A stretch of DNA of 11,271 nucleotides from Crocinitomicaceae bacterium (GTDB lineage Bacteria > Bacteroidota > Bacteroidia > Flavobacteriales_D > Crocinitomicaceae). The position numbers and the translations under genes are program-made. Below, one piece after another: positions 1-5,671 of the stretch (within the stretch, counting starts at the first letter, position 1; every line of letters starts with the position of its first letter). The notes beneath the pieces were generated by a model, which was given only the letters and a program-made list of their open reading frames with translations, did not search any database and was not told the DNA's origin. The stretch lies in contig JAURHO010000046.1 in NCBI GenBank assembly GCA_030833265.1, forward strand, positions 1 through 11,271. Reading direction: 5' to 3'.

Positions 1-2622
1 CAACCAACAAACGATCTGACACGAAGTCAGGGCCTGAGCACCCGTGTTCTTAAGAATAATTCTTGGGTTTTGGCAAGTTGGGTTCCATTTGGCGTAATAT
101 TCATAGTTATTCGGATTCAGGACATCGACAATGGCTGCATCATAGGCAAAATTGGGCGCACCATAAGAAATAAGATCATAAGCGGCAATGTAATTTCCTC
201 CAGCTTGGCCCGGATCAATGGCAGGAACATCGTTAATGACGTAATCGAGCAGCACAGTATCGCCAGGCTGCACATAAGGGGTGAGCTCAAATTCGAACTC
301 TTTTACTAAATCACCAGGGCACCAACCTTCGCGGGCATAAGGCCAAGTACCTCCTTGCCCAATATTGGGGTTATCACCACAAACCATGGCATCCCAAATA
401 CTCCAGTTGAAACGTGGGACGCCGTCTACCTTAATTTGATGGCTATTGTTGACCCATTCACAGCAAGCGGCATCGCCTACCTGACCATGTCCAGACATGC
501 GGGTCTTGATTTTAAACATTTCAGCAGTATCTGAGAGCACTACTGCCTTTTCTGGCAAGACAATATCTGCGGCCATCTGGCCATAATTATAGGACTTGAA
601 GTCGGACCAAATAGGCGCTCTGGAAATGAGATCGCGCGGTGGAATTCCTTTCACAAAGGCAAACTTGAGGTCGATAAGTTCTTGGGTATTATGCGCCGCT
701 AAATCTACCAAGCCTTGCAAATATTGTTGGTAGTCTGTGACGTCATAAATCCAGGTAAAACCATTCGGGCCGAGGTCAAATTGAATGCCGTAGGGCGTAA
801 TGTAGCGCGCAAGTTCAACATCGTGAATGATTTCAAAAGGCGGATTATAAACAACAATTGCTTGATTAGCTAAGTTCAATGTGGTTTGAATGGGTGTGCT
901 TGCGGTCACCTGTCCGTTGAGGTCAACATTTTGAGTCTGACCCGCGGCTACACCTACCCAAGTCTGGGTCAATTCAAAATGGCGGTGCAAAGGAACTTGC
1001 TTGAAAACAACTGTTGGTTCTTTGAGTTGAGGGCGCGTATGCAAGACGGGTTGTACCGCACTACAAGCACCCTGCCCCAATTGGATCAATGGGCGTTGGT
1101 TAAGCGCCTCAACCCCGGCAAGGTATGCTGAATTGTTTTGAATTAGGCCAAAGCTAGACGGCATCAATAGTTCATTGTGTGTACCGAGGTCTTTGGCATA
1201 CTTGAGCTCATCGAAGTCATGGTAAAACAACAGGTCGGACCAGTTCGGATGCGTGTTGTCGACTTTAGCAGTATAATGCGTCAAAATGGTGCTGGCCGAA
1301 AGCGCCGTATTGAATACACGCAATTCGTCAATATTTCCTTTCCAACCAAGATTCTGATTATTAGAAAACCCAATAACCATCCGTTGGATATATCCCATTT
1401 CTCTGGTCTTGTTGGTGCCTGAATGCCAAAGCTGTCCATTTTGGTAAATAAACATCTGACCACTCGACTGATCCTTCACAAATGCCCAGTGTGTCCAGGT
1501 ATTATCGAGTTCGGCAGGTGTAGCCGCTTTATTAATGCGGTCATAGCCTGTTTCATCACCGGCATCAAAATAAATATTGTTATTGCTCCAAGGCAAATGA
1601 ATGTTGAGCACACGGCGATTTGCAGAATCGAGCGCTTCAATGAAAGTGGAGTTCAGCCCAGCGTTTCCAGCCCCTTTTGCCCAAAATTCAATGGTAAACT
1701 GCCCACCTATTTCTTGATTCGCCAACGAAGAAATGGTATAGTTTGAACCATCAAATGCGAGCGTTCCATTGCGAGAAGAATAGGCCAATGCAGCAGGCGC
1801 AGCCGTGTTTTCCATTAAAAATGATAGTCCTTGAGCGGCTTCAAAATCATGGCTAAACGAGAAATCAACTAAAATATCAGAACTGCCGTCCCAGAGAAAA
1901 TCTTGGTAGAAGACAAATGGATTCCAGCCTGCTTGCAAGGCATTAGCTCCTGTTCTTGAGGCCTGATACACCTCGGTAAATGGACCTTCGTAAATAGCGT
2001 TCAAGCTACCCCCAGTGTAGCTCGCCAAACTGATTTTTGGCTGCCACAGCTCGCCTGTGCTAGCCAAGTTTAATTTCAAGGAACTAATTGGGCCCGCCTG
2101 AAGCCCCGCCGCCGTGAGCTCTGCAGCAGTTAAAACAAACTGAAACTTACTCCCTTTGCGGTTGGTCTGAAAAGGTGCGTTTGAGGCTTGGGTGCCGTTA
2201 TTAAGTGCAAAATAGGTCAGGTTCAAACCCTGTCTGACCGACTCTTGTTGCGCAAAAAGATCGGCTTCAGTATAAGGCAGCGGTTTGAGTTGAATAAGCG
2301 CAGGCGAAGTACAATTGGATAAATACATCTGACCATTGACAGCAACAGAATCAAAAGCTCCGGTGTGGTCAAAGACGCGTGTATAGGTGAGGTAATCCCA
2401 TTCGCCGCAATCATATTGATCCCAGGTGGTGAGTGGTGAACACTTCAGTTTGTAGTACATCAGTACTTTTTCAAAGCGCTCGGTATCTAGACTTGCAGGG
2501 AATTGAAAGTTGGCCCTGCGCGTAGTGATTGAATCAAAAGTGAAGGTCTGAACCCAGGTTGTATCTTGGGCCCAAGCTTGCAATAAACTAAGAGAAAAAA
2601 GGCTAAATAGTATGTATTTCAT
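1..2622 (-). CDS. Secreted PNGase F-like protein with LamG insertion (3' end outside window)
   Basis: The frame is open from ATG 2622-2620 to the left edge, 874 codons, so the C-terminus is missing. Residues 1-19 (MKYILFSLFSLSLLQAWAQ) are a Sec signal peptide. Residues 61-88 carry C61, C72 and CGEWD (D76), matching the CDEWD segment of Flavobacterium PNGase F with catalytic D60. Residues about 285-455 are a LamG/concanavalin-like jellyroll (FDGSNYTI near 290, GNIDELRVFNTAL near 430). The PNGase F fold resumes at ARYITPYG (606-612), YDVTDY (626-631), KGIPPRD (658-664), SGHG (710-713), CCEW (E722, matching catalytic E206) and GTWPYAREGWCPGD (758-771), with C748/C768 as the likely disulfide. The comparison uses a PNGase F sequence recalled from memory. 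Family members remove N-glycans from glycoproteins, but activity here is unproven because an equivalent of E118 is not obvious. A type IX secretion tail is expected but cannot be seen. The gene lies 40 bases after accD and may be read through from it. Confidence 0.85.
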   Translation of the reverse strand, partial: MKYILFSLFSLSLLQAWAQDTTWVQTFTFDSITTRRANFQFPASLDTERFEKVLMYYKLKCSPLTTWDQYDCGEWDYLTYTRVFDHTGAFDSVAVNGQMYLSNCTSPALIQLKPLPYTEADLFAQQESVRQGLNLTYFALNNGTQASNAPFQTNRKGSKFQFVLTAAELTAAGLQAGPISSLKLNLASTGELWQPKISLASYTGGSLNAIYEGPFTEVYQASRTGANALQAGWNPFVFYQDFLWDGSSDILVDFSFSHDFEAAQGLSFLMENTAAPAALAYSSRNGTLAFDGSNYTISSLANQEIGGQFTIEFWAKGAGNAGLNSTFIEALDSANRRVLNIHLPWSNNNIYFDAGDETGYDRINKAATPAELDNTWTHWAFVKDQSSGQMFIYQNGQLWHSGTNKTREMGYIQRMVIGFSNNQNLGWKGNIDELRVFNTALSASTILTHYTAKVDNTHPNWSDLLFYHDFDELKYAKDLGTHNELLMPSSFGLIQNNSAYLAGVEALNQRPLIQLGQGACSAVQPVLHTRPQLKEPTVVFKQVPLHRHFELTQTWVGVAAGQTQNVDLNGQVTASTPIQTTLNLANQAIVVYNPPFEIIHDVELARYITPYGIQFDLGPNGFTWIYDVTDYQQYLQGLVDLAAHNTQELIDLKFAFVKGIPPRDLISRAPIWSDFKSYNYGQMAADIVLPEKAVVLSDTAEMFKIKTRMSGHGQVGDAACCEWVNNSHQIKVDGVPRFNWSIWDAMVCGDNPNIGQGGTWPYAREGWCPGDLVKEFEFELTPYVQPGDTVLLDYVINDVPAIDPGQAGGNYIAAYDLISYGAPNFAYDAAIVDVLNPNNYEYYAKWNPTCQNPRIILKNTGAQALTSCQIVCWL

Positions 2623-2624
2623 AG

Positions 2625-2643
2625 TAGAGGACTAGGGCCTCTA
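2625..2643 (-). promoter_or_regulatory. Inverted repeat covering the translation start region of the PNGase F-like gene
   Basis: Read on the minus strand, TAGAGG, a 7-base spacer, then CCTCTA lies two bases before the ATG at 2622. This gives a 6-bp stem exactly where a ribosome would land. No T-run follows the hairpin, so it is not a classical terminator. It could modulate translation or be chance. Confidence 0.3.
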
Positions 2644-2662
2644 AAATACGAACTATTTCAGA

Positions 2663-3508
2663 CTAATTGAAAAACAACTTCAAGGACAAGCCGAGTGTCT
2701 CGCGAATTTGGGTGCGCTCAATGATGTAGTCAAGGAAACCGTGCTCAAGTAAGAATTCACTGGTTTGGAAACCTTCAGGAAGGTCACGACCAATGGTTTC
2801 TTTGACAACGCGCGGGCCTGCAAAACCAATTAAAGCACCTGGCTCTGCAATATTGATGTCACCAAGCATGGCAAAAGATGCAGTTACACCACCAGTAGTT
2901 GGGTCTGTGAGGTAAGAAATATAAGGCAACTTGGCCTCTGATAACTGACCTAATTTGGCCGAAACTTTGGCCATTTGCATCAGGGAAAAACCGGCCTCCA
3001 TCATGCGGGCACCGCCTGATTTTGAAATGATCATGAATCCGGACTTCGTTTTGATGGCTTCGTCAATGGCGCGTGCAATTTTTTCACCCATGACAGAACC
3101 CATTGAACCGCCGATAAAATTGAAGTCCATGGCTGCAATGACGAAATTCATGCCGTGCAATTTGCCCTTAGCAGTACGAATGGCGTCTTTGAGACCTGTA
3201 GCCTTTTGGGTGGCTGCTACGCGGTCTGTGTATTTTTTGGTATCTACAAAACCAAGTGGGTCACCAGAGCTGAGTTTTTCGTCGAGTTCTTTGTATTTGG
3301 CATCATCAAAAATGAGCTCAAAATACTCAGCAGCACCGATACGCTCATGATGTGAACAGCGGTCACAGACATAATTATTGCGCTGTAAATCTTCACTGGT
3401 GTAAAGCGTTTTACAATTTGAACAACGCACCCAAAGCCCCTCAGGGACTTCCATTTTATCACTTGTGGAAGTAGTGATTCCTTCTTTGTTTCTTTTAAAC
3501 CAAGCCAT
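2663..3508 (-). CDS. accD: Acetyl-CoA carboxylase carboxyltransferase subunit beta
   Basis: AccD pairs with AccA to move the carboxyl group from carboxybiotin on BCCP to acetyl-CoA, giving malonyl-CoA, the committed step of fatty-acid synthesis in the cytoplasm. The 281-residue length is normal for the family. Residues 29-51 form the N-terminal zinc ribbon C29-x2-C32-x15-C48-x2-C51. The crotonase-type carboxyltransferase domain follows, with GGSMGSVMGEKI, SGGARMMEAG, and GGVTASFAMLGD leading into the AEPGALIGFAGPRV segment that binds acyl-CoA and forms the oxyanion hole. The ATG at 3508 gives the usual start MAWFKR just before the zinc ribbon. It begins two bases after the fbaA stop codon, so the two genes are almost certainly co-transcribed and probably translationally coupled. 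No accA, accB or accC is in the window. Identification is firm. Confidence 0.97.
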   Translation of the reverse strand: MAWFKRNKEGITTSTSDKMEVPEGLWVRCSNCKTLYTSEDLQRNNYVCDRCSHHERIGAAEYFELIFDDAKYKELDEKLSSGDPLGFVDTKKYTDRVAATQKATGLKDAIRTAKGKLHGMNFVIAAMDFNFIGGSMGSVMGEKIARAIDEAIKTKSGFMIISKSGGARMMEAGFSLMQMAKVSAKLGQLSEAKLPYISYLTDPTTGGVTASFAMLGDINIAEPGALIGFAGPRVVKETIGRDLPEGFQTSEFLLEHGFLDYIIERTQIRETLGLSLKLFFN

Positions 3509-3510
3509 AG

Positions 3511-4572
3511 TTATGACAACGTATTGATATTATTTAAATCAGCGAAACAAACCGAAAGGCGCTCAATGAATGTGAGTTCACCTTCGCGGAGCCATTTGCG
3601 CGGATCATAGTATTTTTTATTTGGTATATCGGCTCCTTCCGGATTGCCAATTTGCGTACGAAGGTAAGCTATTTTTGCCGTAATGTAATCGCGAACACCT
3701 TCGGTAAATGCAAATTGCATGTCTGTATCGATGTTCATTTTGATCACTCCGTAGCTGATAGCTTCGCGAATTTCTTCAAGGGTAGAACCCGAACCTCCGT
3801 GGAAAACGAAATCTACGGGGTTTGGCCCGGTGGCATATTTTTCTTGAATGTAATCTTGAGAATTTTTCAAGATAATTGGCGTAAGCTGTACGTTTCCTGG
3901 CTTATAAACGCCATGTACATTGCCAAAAGAAGCAGCAATGGTAAAACGCGGCGAAATTTGCATCAGGGCTTCATAGGCCTGAGCCACTTCTTCAGGTTGA
4001 GTGTAAAGTTTAGCGTTATCGATGTCGGTGTTGTCTACGCCGTCTTCTTCACCGCCAGTAATGCCCAACTCAATTTCGAGGGTCATGCCAATTGCCGACA
4101 TTCTTTTTAAGTATGCTTGACAAATTTCAAGGTTTTCAGCTAAGGGCTCTTCACTGAGGTCAATCATGTGCGAGCTAAAAAGTGGCTTGCCATTTTCTTT
4201 ATAAAACGCTTCACCTGCTGTGAGTAAGCCGTCAATCCATGGGAGTAGTTTCTTAGCACAGTGGTCTGTGTGTAAAATAACGGTTGCGCCGTATGCTTCC
4301 GCTAAGGCATGCACGTGTTTGGCACCTGAAACAGCGCCTAAGATAGCCGCATGCTCTGCTTCGTTGGACAAGCCTTTTCCGGCGAAGTAATGCGCTCCAC
4401 CATTTGAAAATTGAATAATTACTGGTGCTTTGAGCTTTGCTGCGGTTTCCATGACAGCATTGATGGTGCTGCTACTGGTTACGTTAATTGCAGGCAAAGC
4501 AAAGCCTTTTTGCTTGGCTAAGCTGAAAATCTCTTGGACTTCAGCGCCCGTTGCGACCCCTGGTTTGATCAT
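3511..4572 (-). CDS. fbaA: Fructose-bisphosphate aldolase, class II (class IIA, FbaA-like)
   Basis: This zinc enzyme splits fructose 1,6-bisphosphate into dihydroxyacetone phosphate and glyceraldehyde 3-phosphate in glycolysis, and runs in reverse in gluconeogenesis. It has 353 residues, against 359 in E. coli FbaA. HTDHC at 101-105 supplies the catalytic aspartate D103 and zinc ligand H104. H220 in GNVHGVYK and H258 in FVFHGGSGS are the other zinc histidines. NIDTD at 280-284 is the substrate phosphate and catalytic loop. The C-terminal YYDPRKWLREGE is typical of the IIA subclass. It is the first gene of a minus-strand unit leading into accD, with a predicted promoter at 4601-4629. The leader before the ATG is rich in CAA and has no Shine-Dalgarno sequence, as usual in this phylum. 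Confidence 0.97.
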   Translation of the reverse strand: MIKPGVATGAEVQEIFSLAKQKGFALPAINVTSSSTINAVMETAAKLKAPVIIQFSNGGAHYFAGKGLSNEAEHAAILGAVSGAKHVHALAEAYGATVILHTDHCAKKLLPWIDGLLTAGEAFYKENGKPLFSSHMIDLSEEPLAENLEICQAYLKRMSAIGMTLEIELGITGGEEDGVDNTDIDNAKLYTQPEEVAQAYEALMQISPRFTIAASFGNVHGVYKPGNVQLTPIILKNSQDYIQEKYATGPNPVDFVFHGGSGSTLEEIREAISYGVIKMNIDTDMQFAFTEGVRDYITAKIAYLRTQIGNPEGADIPNKKYYDPRKWLREGELTFIERLSVCFADLNNINTLS

Positions 4573-4600
4573 GTTGTTGGTTTTGTTGTTGATGATGCAG

Positions 4601-4629
4601 CAAAATTAGAAATTATTGGCCACAAACAA
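4601..4629 (-). promoter_or_regulatory. Predicted Bacteroidota-type promoter of fbaA-accD
   Basis: On the minus strand, TAATTTTG (forward 4601-4608) is an exact match to the -7 consensus TAnnTTTG. TTG (forward 4627-4629) lies 18 bases upstream as a -33 element, with a second option TTTG at 4623-4626. Transcription would start near 4594, leaving a leader of about 20 bases made of CAA-like triplets. The spacing and consensus are known for Bacteroides and Flavobacterium; the assignment here is inferred. Confidence 0.6.
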
Positions 4630-4675
4630 TATTACTAAATGTGAAGCGTTAGTTGCTTAAACTTTTTATTTGCCT

Positions 4676-4822
4676 ATGGTTAAAAACAATTACTCCGAAA
4701 CTTTGCCACAAAACCAAACCCTTCTTCCTCATCCAAACGTGCTTAATTTTCTAAAAATGTACAGCAAATCTTTGGAGGTCAAGAAGAGCAAACAAATGGT
4801 CTTATTGCTTGGCAAAAACTAA
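4676..4822 (+). CDS. Small 48-residue protein of unknown function
   Basis: A short plus-strand frame runs from ATG 4676 to TAA 4820-4822. The protein is basic and hydrophilic, beginning MVKNNYSETLPQN, with a central NVLNFLKMYSKSLEVKKSK and a short hydrophobic end VLLLGKN. It has no signal peptide or membrane segment. Its reality is supported by the strong plus-strand terminator that starts two bases after the stop and has no other gene to serve, and by its position divergent from fbaA. The pattern hydrophobic-FL-x-YSKSLEVKK resembles short uncharacterised proteins I associate with Flavobacteriia, a recollection I could not check. A possible promoter is TTG (4616-4618), 17 bases, TAAATGTG (4636-4643), with one mismatch in the -7 box. 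The alternative is a non-coding small RNA ending at the same terminator. Confidence 0.65.
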   Translation: MVKNNYSETLPQNQTLLPHPNVLNFLKMYSKSLEVKKSKQMVLLLGKN

Positions 4823-4824
4823 TG

Positions 4825-4846
4825 AGCGCCTTCGGGCGCTTTTTTT
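4825..4846 (+). terminator. Rho-independent terminator with TTCG tetraloop
   Basis: The stem AGCGCC/GGCGCT closes on a TTCG loop with a C-G closing pair, the very stable cUUCGg tetraloop, and is followed by seven T. The T-run is on the plus strand, so it chiefly serves the small gene ending at 4822. In the other direction only a broken T-tract (CATTAGTTTTT) follows, so it may weakly terminate the minus-strand unit ending at 4853. Confidence 0.9.
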
Positions 4847-4852
4847 GTGCAC

Positions 4853-5194
4853 TTATTTTTGCAACAAGTAGCCGATGATTTGAGCCACTAAATCAAGAGG
4901 GAGTTCTTCCTTTAATGAAAATTGAACCGCGCCTTTGGAATATTTGTAGTTGCGTTTTTCAAATTCTGCAGCAAATGCGGCGATGCCTTTTGCGCCTGGG
5001 TAGAGCCCGATATGCTTTGAATAGCCCGCATAATGAATGAAATTTTTGCCGTTTCGCTGAAAAGTCGGGATGCCATAGGCCATCTTTTGAGTAAGGCCCG
5101 GAACTTCGGCATCGATAAATGCATGGAGTTCTTTGAGCTTGAGTTGCGTATGCTCAGGGAACTGCGCAATATGCTTTTCGATATCTGGCTGCAT
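4853..5194 (-). CDS. DUF1801 (YdhG-like) domain protein
   Basis: With the ATG at 5194-5192 the protein has 113 residues. A TTG two codons earlier (5200) could also start it and would lie one base after the upstream stop, but ATG is preferred. The whole length is a DUF1801 domain: PGLTQKMAYGIPTF (32-45), a middle strand ending HIGLYP (61-66), and SKGAVQFSLKEELP (86-99) before a C-terminal helix. This is the small alpha/beta fold of YdhG/Fra-type proteins. Some relatives in Firmicutes are called iron chaperones, but the biochemical role of most members is unknown and I do not transfer it. It is cytosolic, with no signal peptide. It sits directly behind the AHSA1-type gene on the same strand, so the two form an operon, a frequent pairing of small stress- or metabolite-related folds. 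Confidence 0.85.
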   Translation of the reverse strand: MQPDIEKHIAQFPEHTQLKLKELHAFIDAEVPGLTQKMAYGIPTFQRNGKNFIHYAGYSKHIGLYPGAKGIAAFAAEFEKRNYKYSKGAVQFSLKEELPLDLVAQIIGYLLQK

Positions 5195-5201
5195 TTTCAA
5201 T

Positions 5202-5624
5202 TTAATTGGCTTGCTCGCAATAAGTCTTGAACTGATTGAGAATGGCCTGCCATCCTTGCTCTTGAAGTTCTAACGTATTTTCAGACTCTGGCTGAAAGCG
5301 TTGCTCAATAAGGGTAGCATCTCCGTTCGAAACAAACTTAACATCTACGAGTCTGCCATCCTCCAAAGCACTCGAGATGGATTCAAAAGGTGTAATGGCT
5401 AAAAAATCTGCTTTGAGGTCAAAACCAAAACTGCCGTCTTTGGCTTCCATGCGGTAATTTGAATGACCACCTTCTCTGAAATCGACCTCGGCCCTTGGGC
5501 AACACCAAGACTCGTGGGCGAAGTTCCAGTTGACGACATGTTGGGCTTGGGTCCATTTTTCCCAAACCGTAGAAACAGGTGCTGCAATCAGTGCTTGCAC
5601 CTTGATAAATTGCTGTGCTGACAT
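5202..5624 (-). CDS. AHSA1/SRPBCC domain protein
   Basis: Starting at ATG 5624-5622 the protein has 140 residues. A longer frame reaches 5705, but it would overlap the start of divergent uvrB and adds a sequence unlike the family, so it is rejected. The fold is the helix-grip START/Bet v1 type of the AHSA1 (activator of Hsp90 ATPase homologue 1) family: FIKVQALIAAPVSTVWEKWT (6-25), the W33/W40 region, DFREGGHSNYRMEAKDGS (48-65), and the C-terminal helix GWQAILNQFKTY (124-135). Such domains usually form a hydrophobic ligand cavity. In small bacterial proteins the ligand is unknown, and an Hsp90 role should not be assumed. A -7 box lies four bases before the ATG. It is the first gene of a two-gene unit with the DUF1801 gene. 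Confidence 0.88.
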   Translation of the reverse strand: MSAQQFIKVQALIAAPVSTVWEKWTQAQHVVNWNFAHESWCCPRAEVDFREGGHSNYRMEAKDGSFGFDLKADFLAITPFESISSALEDGRLVDVKFVSNGDATLIEQRFQPESENTLELQEQGWQAILNQFKTYCEQAN

Positions 5625-5628
5625 CTGA

Positions 5629-5636
5629 CAAAAATA
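5629..5636 (-). promoter_or_regulatory. -7 promoter box of the AHSA1-type gene
   Basis: On the minus strand TATTTTTG is an exact TAnnTTTG match, four bases before the ATG at 5624. Initiation a few bases downstream of the box would fall at or next to the ATG, predicting a leaderless or nearly leaderless mRNA. No convincing -33 TTTG was found at the usual spacing, which lowers confidence. Confidence 0.45.
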
Positions 5637-5641
5637 AACAA

Positions 5642-5667
5642 TTGCACCTATTAATTTGGTAATTTTG
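5642..5667 (+). promoter_or_regulatory. Predicted uvrB promoter
   Basis: TAATTTTG at 5660-5667 is an exact TAnnTTTG match, four bases before the uvrB ATG. TTG at 5642-5644 is 15 bases upstream, somewhat closer than the usual 17-23. The layout predicts a leaderless or nearly leaderless transcript. No LexA-like palindrome was recognised in the 47-base gap, so SOS control is not supported by eye. Confidence 0.5.
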
Positions 5668-5671
5668 ATGC

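Noticed and set aside
70..2414. Several plus- and minus-strand open frames of 60-107 codons in the first 2.4 kb
   Set aside because: They lie inside the continuous 874-codon minus-strand gene, lack start context or family features, and are shadows of it.
2955..3350. 131-codon plus-strand frame opposite accD
   Set aside because: Antisense to the conserved AccD core; its length follows from the codon bias of accD and the product resembles no protein.
3652..4110. 152-codon plus-strand frame opposite fbaA
   Set aside because: Antisense to conserved aldolase sequence, with no promoter, terminator or recognisable domain.
4573..4600. GTTGTT/GATGATG runs as a microsatellite or repeat element
   Set aside because: Too short and irregular; better explained as the CAA-rich leader of fbaA read on the other strand.
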